DNA of 64,000 nt from Syngnathus acus (Eukaryota > Chordata > Actinopteri > Syngnathiformes > Syngnathidae). The translations under genes and the position numbers were made by a program. The stretch's first letter is position 1. Each line of letters begins with the position of its first letter. Shown here piece after piece: positions 53,901-64,000 of this stretch. Location: positions 7,542,039 to 7,606,038 of the forward strand of contig NC_051097.1 in assembly GCF_901709675.1 (NCBI RefSeq), read 5' to 3'. The notes below the pieces were generated by a model, which was not told where the DNA came from, ran no database searches, and saw only the letters and a list, made by a program, of their open reading frames with translations.

Positions 53901-54583
53901 TCACAATCAATGTACTGCAGCTTAAATAAAATTTTCAAAAATAAATAAAAAATAAAAACAAATAAAATAAGAAATAAAAAAAAAATAAAAAATAAAAAAA
54001 GATATATTAGTACATTTTAATGCTAAGCATTCCAAGTCGCGACGTAAATGGTATGTACTGCCATCGCAGCCCACTCCATAACCCAACACACATACAAGGC
54101 GTCTTTTTTTGCCCTCGCCGTGAGCCAAAAGCCAGTAAAAGTTGCCATTGTTGCCACTTTGCTTGGCTTGCCCTCAAATAGTTAAATGCTGCATGGTCAG
54201 ATTTAATGTGATACATCATGGCAGCACACTCACCACACTGTGTCTAGTGCATGTGAATGTGTGTGCACTATTTTATTCCTCCTTTCCATCTCTACCGATT
54301 GGGTCAACATCTCATGACACAATTAAAGATCAGCACCCTGTATTTCTTTATGCGCTCTGCGCACACACACACGCACACACTCAGTTGATGAAGATGTGAG
54401 CATCATGCCCTCCTCCTCCTCCTCCTCCTCCTCATGCAACACAAGGAGACTGCATCGAACAGCAGGCAATTGACGCCTCCTGCATGACAGCGGCACAATA
54501 CACGCTCCCATCTCTGCAGGAGAGGAAGAGGAGGACACACACACACACACACATGTACGTACCTCCTTGACTTGTGCAGGCAT
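44971..54583 (-). CDS. arvcf: ARVCF, p120-family armadillo catenin (14 coding exons)
   Basis: ARVCF binds the juxtamembrane tail of classical cadherins and acts in adhesion and Rho signalling. Exons (5' to 3'): 54563-54583, 51060-51233, 49664-50193, 49104-49582, 48843-49026, 48620-48737, 47735-47906, 47258-47275, 46501-46628, 46284-46434, 45864-46056, 45681-45792, 45411-45495, 44971-45059; total 2454 nt or 817 aa. The armadillo region starts near residue 290 ([13 protein letters not shown]) and contains [56 protein letters not shown], a CFGGK insert, [13 protein letters not shown] and [13 protein letters not shown]. The insert and AASHVLQT favour ARVCF over CTNND1, CTNND2 and PKP4; the neighbour zdhhc8 agrees with the human 22q11 order. 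The first exon (MPAQVKE) gives a protein without the N-terminal coiled coil of long ARVCF isoforms. The C-terminus ends LPVK if the last exon is read to its TAA, without the PDZ ligand known in mammals. The terminal exon pair is the least certain part. Confidence 0.9.
46629..47257 (-). other. arvcf intron after the micro-exon
   Basis: In human ARVCF this position carries an alternatively used segment of about 24 residues. I found no exon here with usable splice sites that encodes it. The 18-nt exon joins in phase directly to the exon ending at 46628. Confidence 0.45.
47258..47275 (-). other. 18-nt arvcf micro-exon
   Basis: Encodes the remainder of E, then EWFSH and the first base of G. It has a CTCTTCAG acceptor and a GTCAGT donor and is phase-consistent on both sides. 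It corresponds to the EEWFHQG segment of mammalian ARVCF. Confidence 0.75.
47907..48619 (-). other. arvcf intron with a decayed dispersed repeat
   Basis: 48380-48431 (CCATTTTCTTGTCC to AACCCAGCTGG) resembles a common fish repeat that also appears inverted at 59493-59553. No exon is seen. Confidence 0.5.
50211..50300. repeat. Dispersed repeat fragment in an arvcf intron
   Basis: The phrase GGTGGGCAAAGTGTGGAGCG followed by CCACATAAGGCCCAC matches a dispersed fish repeat I recall. It begins just upstream (transcript sense) of the acceptor of the exon ending at 50193. Confidence 0.45.
52411..52620. repeat. Dispersed repeat of the GTGTCAAAC..GGCCAGATT type
   Basis: The sequence reads as a decayed copy of a repeat very common in teleost genomes, with CCGCCACATCATTG and GTGGCCCATGAAAGCAAATC. 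No TIRs could be fixed. Confidence 0.5.
54362..54553. repeat. Microsatellite cluster next to the arvcf first-exon donor
   Basis: CA runs at 54362-54380 and 54535-54553 and a TCC run at 54409-54433. On the arvcf strand the second run is a TG repeat that starts about 10 nt after the donor of exon 1. Confidence 0.9.
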
Positions 54584-57500
54584 GGTGGAACCTCCTTCCG
54601 CTCTCCCTTGCAGATTGATGCACGAGGTGCCTCCTCCTCCTCCTCTTCCTCCTTCGCTCCTCTGCCTAATTCCTGCCTGTGAGCATGTAAGGCAGTTCAA
54701 ACATCATCCAGTGCACACACACAAACGCACACACACACACACCCTCCCTCTCTGCTGCACACCCTCCCTCAGCAGTACACACACTTTGCAGGCAGACGCA
54801 AAGGCATGCACACATTTTGTCCAACACAAATGTGGAAGGGGTGGGAGTTAGGGGACCCCACCTCCTCCAACTCCCCCCCCCCCCCCACCTCCCTTCTTGA
54901 TATGTGCTGCAGTTAATGCGTGCGCTATTAGCAAGGTGCTGAATCCACAGTGTGGAATGGCTCAGGGTGAGTGCAAAAAAATAACTACCCTGCAATCTGC
55001 TCACACACACATAGGAGCAATCAAATTCACACACACAATTACACATACTTACACACACACGAACACACAAGCTTCCCGAAGGGTTCGCAAGCAGATGCAG
55101 CTGGCGCCCCGGAGATGCCCGCTCTAGTTTGGTTGCGAGGCAGCGAGGATGAACATGGCAACTTGCATCCATGGAGAGGAAACACAACTTGCACTACGGT
55201 CATCCCACGCATCAACCACAATTCACAAACTCACTTATTCACATTTTTTTCTATCTGAAATCCCAACATCAAAAGCACTGTCTATCTAGGAATTAAGAGT
55301 CAATGCCTTAACAATGGCCCACTAGCTTAATGCTAGCACAATTGACATGCTAATTGGTTAGCGTTGATAGTTGCGTTTTATAATCAATAGAGGCATATAT
55401 TGTTTATCCCCTGTGAAAAATTGCAAGCATCGTACGGAGTTACTTAAAATACAAGAAGTGCTATTCTTCTGTTAGTGTCTGCAGAATTTGCATAATACTG
55501 CCTCCAGTATCTTCTTTAGTTTTTTTCTCATCAAAAAAAGCAAACTCAGTCAAACATGCCTGTTTAGAGCAAGAGACAAGGCGTACCAAAACTTTTGTCA
55601 ATATGATCTCACAAATTAATCACAAATGAGCATTTCTTATATGCGCAGTGGAAAGTTACCACTGGAATTTGTCCGATTTGTGAAAAGAAATGTTTTGCAC
55701 GCCTCCCCAATCCTTAAAAAAGATGAAGGACATGTCAAGCTCAATCTATATTTGCTGTAGTTCTTTGTGATTCAGGGCCAAGCAGACTCCTTTTTACATG
55801 CACAAATGTGTCTATTGCTTCTGATGCTTTTTCTTCTCCTTTCACTGGAATGACAAAACACGGATAATTGCGTGCAATTTGTCTTTAGTGTCTCACACTC
55901 GGCATTGTGCTTATCATCATCAAAACACATTTATTTGAACAGAAGAAAAGCACATTAGAATTTGATGGCGGGCAGAGGCCCTCACCATTAAAATGCTACA
56001 TTTCTTTTCCAATTTTCCACACTGCGGTATAGCCATTCACTATCAATATTTATCATGATAAAAACTTTGAAATAAAATATAAACATACTCACCATGCAGA
56101 GATGCTGACGCAGATGAAGCAGGCCTCCACTCTTAGTGGAAACTAGCTGTAAACATGCTGCTCTGAAAGTACCCCAAAATTCTATTTCCGTGTTGAAACA
56201 AACAATTCAGCAACGTTGCTGGTTAACCTAGCCTTATAAAGTCAACTTTTTCTCGAAAAGTATTGAAACGAATCAAATTCATCATCATCATCAAAAGTAT
56301 ACCTTGAATATGAATGCGCGCATTCAACCAATCAGCGCTATTTAACCGAACCAATCAGAGGATGTAAAAATGCTGACGTCACTCTACGCTATTAAAAATA
56401 AGAACAAAGATATCAAATGAAGTGAAAGTGCAAAAGTGAATGGAACTATATAGCAATGGCGTTATTAATCCATGTGTATCATATCCAACATATTTATCTG
56501 TATATTATTTGTGTATATAAAATATGAATCTTTTCTCATTATGTGTCAGCCGAGTGTAACAAGTGCACGATGACAATCTGCCAGCGAATAACTGCAACAT
56601 CAGAGCGCATATCGTCACTTTAATGGCGATGAAAAGCCCACACAGACTCCGCAGGGTCTTTCTCATTCTTTTCTTTCCTGTGGACCCAGTGTAGATTTTT
56701 GTCCTAATTAAACCAACACACACATACGCACAATGCCCTTGCTCTGCTGTGCTGTGCTCAGGCTGGCATGAACAACTGAGGCTGACTCCAGTTAACACAC
56801 ACATACACACAACAATCAGCGAGTGTGCACTTTCATATGAGGCCACTGCTGCATATTAACACTGCAGAAGGTCACACTTGGCTTGAATACACCAAAAAGT
56901 CCCACTGTATATTTTAGTAGGTCGGAAAAATGTGACTGGTATATTGAATCTTAATTGCTTTGATTTGTCGCATCCAAGCGTGTTTTTAATGCAGCTTTGT
57001 GTTGTCTGATGGGGGAAGAGGGGAGATGCAGGGAAATGACAATCAAGCATATCAATGAGCCCTGAGCAAAGCAGTCAGCCGCCCAAATCTAGGTCAGCGA
57101 GCGGTATCTACACACTTTTTAGTGGGGGGACTTGTTACAGGAGGAAAATCAAAGGTGTTTTTTTTTTTAAGGAGTCAAATGTTACTATATTGAGGATTGG
57201 TGAGATTGGAAATAGCCTACTTTTAGTTGAGCTCACTGCAGCCTTCACTTACAGTGTATTTATGTCGAATATTTAAACTCACAATTCAAAGCAAAAAAAA
57301 AAAGGTCATCTGAGCGGCGGCTTGAGTCCTAAAACAACAAAAGTCATTTATGTTTTCTTAATTTCTTTTTTTTTGTTTACCATTTTCTTCAATACTTTCT
57401 GGCTGAATAGACGCTGCACGACCTTCCCTCAAATGTCCACAAGAGGGAACCAAATGCCAACTTCTAAAACTGCAACAATAGCATTACGAATAGAAAAAGA

Positions 57501-58249
57501 TATATTATTTATACAATTGGAATTTCATTGAGTATAAATTGAAATTCTGTATTTTAATTTTAACTTTATCAGGTCAATCTTAGAGCCAATAGGAAAGATG
57601 AATCATAATTTCAACATAATGGTGATCATTTTTGATCGACTGCATTTAAACTCTGAAAACATGAAAAATAAAACAAAAAATGAGAGTTGCATAATTTTTA
57701 TTATTCATATAAACAACTATCAAATTCTATGAATTGGGAGACAACAAAAAGGCAATATCAAAACACATAAAAAAAAGATTGTATTCTCTCTGTATTAGAG
57801 ACTCGCGCAGTAATGTTTTTTGTTTTTTTTTGGCCCAGCAATTCATCTTTTTACCATCAAAGTTCTGAGTTAAGTTCCTTCAATGCTCATTAACTACCAA
57901 GAGACTCCATATTCTCAGTTCCAGCGGGATACCAGAAAGATCGAGACACGGCCGTGGAGCCTTTTTCTGCGAGACTCCAATAAAAGGTCGACCCCCACCT
58001 CCAGGATTCTTATACTCTTGGCCTCCCACCCACAAGGGAGCAGACTGTATGTGGCTCTACGGCCTTAAGGATGTCATAGATAAGAAGATGCCCAGCCAGG
58101 AGGAAAGGTCACAGTGACAGAACGGCCTAGCTCAATTCCCCAACCTAATTATTAAGAGCCCTAATCTAACACTGACAAATGATGATATATTTTCTTCACT
58201 CACAAACACTGCACGGATTATTCCTTGACAACATTAGAAGCAGTTTTAC
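54584..58249. other. arvcf-zdhhc8 spacer
   Basis: Contains the arvcf 5' UTR and promoter, imperfect CA runs (about 54713-54740 and 55010-55070) and AT-rich DNA. No coding exon was recognised. A further zdhhc8 3' exon was looked for and not found. Confidence 0.5.
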
Positions 58250-61200
58250 TCACGAGTCCTTCCCCTGAGTGGAGGTGGTGAGCGAGGAGCGTTTGGCCGT
58301 CCCGTAGAGTGCGTAAGGAGGCGTGGAGGAGGTGGGTAAACGGGGCAGAGTGCATGTGGAGGGAGGGGCGGGCGGTCTTTCGGAGGGCGGGTACCCAGCT
58401 GAGGAGCGCGGTTTGGGTCCTCGGGCGAGCGATGATGTAGACGATGCGGAGCGGGGCGACGTCCTGGGGCCGTACCCAGGATGCCCCGGGCTCATCAGGA
58501 ACTCCCGGGAGCCGTATACCGGTGGGGTGGGTCCCCGGGCGCTCTGAGGCTGCCCGGGATCCAGCGGTAGACTCCGCCGGCAGGGGATGTCGTAGACGCC
58601 GGCATCCGGTCCGTACAAAGCTTGGGATCGGACTTGCAGGCGCAGCATCCGCTCTCTCTCCTCCATCTCACGCCTTTCATGAATGGACGCCATGAGTGCC
58701 TTAGAGAGGCCATCGATTCGGGACGACATGGCAGGGGCGGTGACAGTCCCGTCCCTGAGGCTGTCTCGGAGACTTTGGGTTTTCAGGGGCAGACTCGCCG
58801 GGCTGAGATCCCTGGAGATGAGGCCCTGGAAAGCTGGCGAAGGCTCTCTTTGGATGAACCCCGGGAATGAAGGGGAGGGGTCTCTGGATGAGAGACCGTG
58901 CTGAGAAGGCGACGGTTCTCTGGGTTGAGGGGAAAGTTGGGCCACACCCACAAAGACTGGACTATACGAGTGAGGGCCGCGCTGCACTGCCCCGACGTCG
59001 GCACCCAGGCTCATAAAGTAGCCCACCGCGGGGGGCCCTCTGTGGGGGCGACACTGGGGGTCCACAGTCGCGATGAGGTTGTCATAGGAGCCGCCCGCTG
59101 TGCCAGCGTTATGATTAGCCTGCGACTTGGCGCTCGCGTGCCGGCCGCCCTGTTTGAGGCTGAGTGAGCGCGAACTGAGCGTCATGGCCCCAGAGAGGGT
59201 GGCAGCCTGCAAGGGGGGCAAGGAAGGGGGCAAAGCTCCCCTGGAAGGGCTTCCGTTGGTGTTCAAGCGGAGGTCAGGACCTTTGCTGTCTCCCGGAGCC
59301 TCTGAGATCTTCAGTAGCTACACGTTGAGATTGGAAATATTGCTAAGATTGCAACCATACAGAGTTAGAACCAATCCCAGCTGATGTTTGGAGGAGAGGA
59401 TCAAAAAAGAACTCAAACTAAAAAGGTGGGTCAAATGAGTAACCCATAAAACAAGACAAAAATAGGGATTGTAACATCTCCACTGCCAAAGACAGCTGGG
59501 ATTGGCTCTAGTTTATTCGCAACACTGATGAGGATAAGCGGGACAGAAAATGGACAAACCTGCTCCGGAGGAATGGGCGACGATCCTCGGGAAATGGCCT
59601 CCAGGACTGGTCGCAGCTGAGGCACAGTGGGAATGGAGACGGGGATGATGGCTTTGGTGTGCAGGACCATCTCTGAAGAAAGGAAAAAAAAATATATATG
59701 AACAGGAATGTACAGCACAAAAGGCCTTGCTGACTTTGTACCTTCCATGACGGCGAGGTGACTTTTCAGCAACCCGTGTTCTGGTTTAGGCGGCAAAGGG
59801 GGCGGACTTTTCTGTGTTTCCGGTCCGGCGGAGGCTCGGCTGTGTTTGCCGTTGTCGCTCACTTTGACGGACAGCTGCCTGTCGAGCTCTGGTCTCAGGA
59901 AGGGAGGCTGAATGTGAATCACAGACTTTTTGCGAGGCCTGGCTGAGTACCTGGAGATCAAAACGGTCCTTGCTATAGTCTCGCTATATAATATTGTGAG
60001 ATTTTGAGTGTGGTACCTTGGAGAGATGGGACTGCACACCAGGTACTCCAAATTGTTACAGCAACCTCGCGTGAACGGATTTGGTCCTCCATGAAACTTC
60101 CCGGTGACCTGTGGAAACATCAAAAGCACAAATGAGCTTCTCAGAACTAACGTTGTTGCCTATATTTTGGACACTGTCGTCTAAATCAGGCTTTAGTTCC
60201 ACTTCGGACATATAGGGGGCAGTCCACTATTGTACTCAGCACTTCTAGTCCATATTTAAATAGCTGCCTACATAACAATAAGGGCTGACTTGTTCATTGG
60301 TGGTGCGTCCCCGTGACACCAGGAATAGATGGAAGCCCGTCAGGCCCAGAACAGGGAGAAGAAACAGGCCCGATATGCTGATCACGACCAAACTGTTTGG
60401 ACCGCCGTTAAGGAAAAAAACGGTTTAGTGAGGTGAGGCTGAGTTGAGTTGTCCTCCACGTGACAGCGGCAAGGATACGTGACAGTGCAGTGCAGCTTCC
60501 ACAGCTGGTCCGTGTGGTGCAGCACAAAGACCAGGCCCAGGCTGAACACGCAAACCATGTGACCGGTGAGGGACAACAGGAAGAGGAAGAAGTAGCGGTA
60601 GTTGCGCCTCCCGATGCAGTTGTTCACCCACGGACAGTGGTGGTCAAAATCCTGCAGTGGATTGGAAACAACTTTTTTTAATATCACCATCCCACCTCTC
60701 TGAGAAATTGAATTTCTAGCCAGGCTCCAAAGTACAAGAGCAAAGGATTAACCTGATTAATGACATCGCTAACTCTCTCTCTCCCCTCATCACGCTCTAC
60801 CCGTCATTCAAAACAGAAATACTTTTTATTGATTTATTCCCTAAAAACAAAATACAAGCCTACCGTGCCTCTTTAAAAAAAAAAATAATGAATCATCGCT
60901 ACACCACCAGCATCCTCCATTTTTTGTTGTCTTTCATAGGCCAATCATTAACATACTTGAATATTCCTCATTTCAAAAATGGATTAATCGAATCTGTAGA
61001 CCGATACATTACGTCGATGAGTGATACGATGCAATACGATAAAATGGTGAAAAGCAAAAAATCTTAATAATAATAATAAATACATGACTTGACCGACCTC
61101 CACGCAGCGATCGCACACGCTGCAATGCGAGCATCGCGGCGGCCTGTAGAAGTGACAGGACGCGCACCACTTCATCCGCACCTGGATACCCCTCACGTCC

Positions 61201-61453
61201 ACGTTCTTGTAAAGAGGCGCCCGGAACTCGTCATCCTTATCTTCATCCTCATTGGCTGCCGGTTGCCAAAAAAAAGACAACGTTCAATATATGACACCAC
61301 ATTTGGGTTTTGTATCAGTTTGTTCACAGACCCATCGGAAGAACGCCGGCGTCCATGAATGTCGCCATGGTGAAGTTGGCTAGCACGAAAAGGAAAAGGA
61401 CGGCGCAGCACGGCGGCACGGCAGGGCAGAAGGTCACTGCTAGCCACGGGCAT
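58250..61453 (-). CDS. zdhhc8: ZDHHC8 palmitoyl-transferase, 5' exon missing
   Basis: A membrane DHHC S-acyltransferase that adds palmitate to cysteines of target proteins. Exons (5' to 3'): 61332-61453, 61098-61255, 60479-60651, 60290-60392, 60017-60108, 59742-59950, 59560-59672, 58250-59317; 2038 nt encode about 678 residues, in phase throughout. The first exon (N-terminus and TM1) is not seen and probably lies beyond 64000. Visible: TM2 ([19 protein letters not shown]), the cysteine-rich domain ([19 protein letters not shown]), the catalytic DHHC in [23 protein letters not shown]3 and TM4 ([32 protein letters not shown]), then TTNEQ (the TTxE motif) and [13 protein letters not shown]. The long disordered tail has a KPPFLRPEL-like block and repeated REPSP/RDPSP motifs. 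Family relatives are ZDHHC5 and ZDHHC8; the neighbour arvcf supports ZDHHC8. The final TGA overlaps a GTGAGT donor, so a further 3' exon is possible. Confidence 0.9.
59493..59553. repeat. Dispersed repeat abutting a zdhhc8 splice donor
   Basis: Inverted relative of 48380-48431 (CAGCTGGGATTGG to GAAAATGG). It begins within the first intronic bases after the donor of the exon 59560-59672. Confidence 0.5.
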
Positions 61454-64000
61454 CTGCAAATTCATATAAAAACACAAACAATGTTTTAAAGAAGCCTAAC
61501 ATTTCCCCAAAGTAGCAAATTCATACAAAAATTAAATATGTTTTAAAGAAACCTAACATTTACCCAAAATGGCAGTTTCAGATCAAAATGGCCGACTTCT
61601 AATTTGAATAGAAATCAGTTCCCCACAATGTGTTGACAAAAGTGTATCCATCCCCGCTCAGGTTAAGTTTAACTCAACAAAGACTGCGCGAGGATAATCT
61701 TTATCCCATTTATTCCCACGGCAGCAGCGGCGGATCCAAAAAGTAATTGTTTACAGTGAAAGCTAAGCGAGTATTAGCGCGTGTTCATCGCTGCTCCCAC
61801 ATCACGGGGATTACCCAGGGACCCTCCGGGCTGCGGCGACACAATTATTTTCACTGCAGATTAATCTGTTGATTATATGCTAATTGCTTATCGAGGCGCT
61901 TTTTGTCTCATGGATTAAAAATAAAGTAAACAACGATTAATAAAAGTGATAAAATACATGCGTACTGTATTGAGTATTGCCCGTCGCTTTCTTTTTGTGG
62001 CGTGCACATGCAAGTACTTTGATGATGTCACCGGCGTGTGAGATTAGACGGCGGATCTGAGTAATCAGGTTACACAGTGGGAGTACGAAAAGAACCTTCC
62101 GGGAATGTTCATAAATTGAGATGAATAAAGTGGCGGAAATAGTTGAAACCACAAACACAATAATAAAAGTGTTCAGTACTGTTAAGGAGCTGTCAATCAA
62201 TTGGAAGCGAGCGTGGGTTATATGGGATGGGGGTGCAGGTAATGGGAGGGTAAAGCAGCGGGGGAGGGGTCCCCATTGCTGATGCCATGCCAGATGCACA
62301 CTAATCCCCCCCTCCTTCCCCCCAGGATTATCAACTCTGGATTACAGGCCCTTTCTGACAGTCCATTGTGGAATCCTCACAGTGGATCTGTCGTCTATAC
62401 GGCATATATACTCTTTCCTATACATCAATGCTCATTTAATTTTTGGGGGTGAAGCGGATTCATCCTAAGGCTGCATGACGTCATCAAAATTGAAAAATAA
62501 AAGCCACAATTAATTATTACACTATAAAATTCGAATTTGTACACAAAAGTGACCCCAATCAAATGATTTGTATTGCCGCTTTTTCTCGACCGTTAACTAA
62601 TTGGATCACGTTGTGACAAATCATTGGACCGATTTCTTGAGGACCAGATTACAATGAGGATGGACGGATGCCACTGGGCCCACCCGGAGACCATCTGGAC
62701 CGCGGGAGGGACACTTCATTACGCCAACAAGACAAGCCCCACCTAATGAAAAGAGCCCGGCTGCCGGAGCTGTATTAAATCACACACACACACTCACACA
62801 CACTCACGCAGTGTAAGCTGCTCACGTCGCCCTCATCCCCACAGTGGGTCAGTGGCACAGCAGACAGTCAGTCGAGCTGCAAGTTGGTCAAATAGTATCG
62901 CTCTTACATTAATGACATCACTGTTGGATGACACACTCATGCACACCGTCCAGTTCATATTAGCGGCTAATTCAGAATACACACATTCATGATTATCCTC
63001 ATGGTGCAACCCTGACTCTCTATTCTCTCACTTGCTTACTAAAAGGGTTTAACTCAAGCCAGAAGCAAAGGAATTATGTTTCCTATTTCCTTTTTATTCT
63101 GGGCGGGGTGGGCAGTAATATTAAAAAGGAGTTCAAGGTCTGCAGAACAAAAGCAGGAAGGTAGCAAGGAAGAGTTAAGAGGAAGGCTGCTTTTTTTTAT
63201 ACAAAGACATCTGTTGAAACAGAGAGAGGGGGGGGGGGTTGTGGGAATGTGCAGATTTAACAAAAAATCTACAAGCAATTATATCTGCATCATGCCAAAG
63301 TCAAAGACTCCAGCCTCAACTTTTCCCAGATGAGGGGGGGGATCAGATCCTAATCCTTTTGCATTCCCAACCTGCTGTCATGCTTCAATGTAAAAAGGCC
63401 TGGACATATTGTATATGTATAAGAGAAAGTGGGGCAGTTCAAAGGTCACTCCCGAGTGGAGCTGGAGAGGTTGGACAATTCATTCGCTAAGCCAAAAGCG
63501 ACTACAGCCATGATGTTTATTTCTTTGTAGCGGTTAATCTCAATATTTAAAGATAAATGTAACAAGACTGATTTGAAATGGATCTTAAGTGGGGTTACAA
63601 CGGTCATTCAGAATTTGTGACTTTCAATTTATTAGCAATGGAGCCGTTTTGTTTAAATCATTTTCAAATGAATACTCACAGGCCCACAGGTACCAAATAC
63701 ACAAAGCCGAATCTTATTTACACACACCACAAGTGGACTCTTTCCAAGCTCCCACTACAAATAGGTCAAAATACAGCTCCGAGGTATGATTACAACCTTT
63801 ATACCAACTGTCACAGTTCAAACGTGTTGAAATGTGCATGTAAAAAGGCGAGCTGCAACAGACTGATGGGAAAATTTTGATCAGTAAAAGTGTGCTACAT
63901 AGCTGTGGGTCCTCAGGGCGACCCGCTGACAGCCAACCGGGTCAGTTTCACGGCACACAGGCGGCATATGCTCCTTTTTGGATGGGGGGCACGTGATAAT
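61454..64000. other. zdhhc8 first intron, no feature
   Basis: No exon or RNA gene is recognised. A CA-rich run lies near 62780-62807. AT-rich sequence otherwise. Expected to be intron 1 of zdhhc8, since its first exon has not appeared by the window end. Confidence 0.5.

Larger units (their letters stand above)
51234..54562 (-). other. Large first intron of arvcf
   Basis: AT-rich, with homopolymers and a repeat at 52411-52620. The block 53740-54000 is extremely A/T-rich. No exon resembling the coiled-coil N-terminus (ILASVKEQE-type) was found. Confidence 0.5.

Overview
The window is animal nuclear DNA, almost certainly from a ray-finned (teleost) fish. Multi-exon genes with GT-AG introns, many of them short (66 to 800 bp), encode proteins that align well with vertebrate GLIS3, RFX3, SMAD4, BMP10, ARVCF and ZDHHC8. 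AT-rich spacers carry CA/TG microsatellites and DNA-transposon remnants of kinds common in fish. The species cannot be named from the sequence. Exon boundaries were set by hand from splice signals, reading-frame phase and recalled family sequences. In five of the six genes the summed exon lengths are an exact multiple of three; the sixth runs off the window and is phase-consistent internally.

Layout: 1-11131 is non-coding DNA upstream of glis3. glis3 (11132-18585, +) encodes a five-zinc-finger Krueppel-like factor. rfx3 (23995-29056, +) encodes a winged-helix ciliogenic factor and has a long apparent 3' UTR reaching a poly(A) signal near 32611. The neighbourhood of these two genes, on the same strand and in this order, is also found in mammals. 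From 33498 onward every gene is on the minus strand: smad4 (33498-36517), bmp10 or bmp10-like (39793-41757), arvcf (44971-54583) and a 5'-truncated zdhhc8 (58250-61453, first exon outside the window). rfx3 and smad4 converge tail to tail. The window therefore joins blocks that are on different chromosomes in human: GLIS3-RFX3 (9p24), SMAD4 (18q21), BMP10 (2p13) and ARVCF-ZDHHC8 (22q11).

How the genes relate: GLIS3 and RFX3 act in cilium and pancreatic-islet programmes. BMP10 is a secreted TGF-beta-family ligand whose receptor-regulated Smads need the common Smad, SMAD4, and the two genes are neighbours here. ARVCF is a p120-type armadillo catenin of cadherin junctions. ZDHHC8 is a palmitoyl-transferase. 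No operon-like logic is implied.

I found no prokaryotic-style system, CRISPR array or new gene family. The best leads are structural. A 540-bp inverted-terminal-repeat element lies 30 bp after the arvcf stop codon and supplies its first AATAAA. Two zdhhc8 introns are stop-free and multiples of three. The zdhhc8 stop codon overlaps a consensus splice donor. An 834-bp TA-flanked element with 28-bp perfect terminal inverted repeats carries a nearly identical internal 162-bp duplication. Two related repeat copies flank the 5' half of smad4. The glis3 reading frame conflicts with the better-looking splice donor at one exon.
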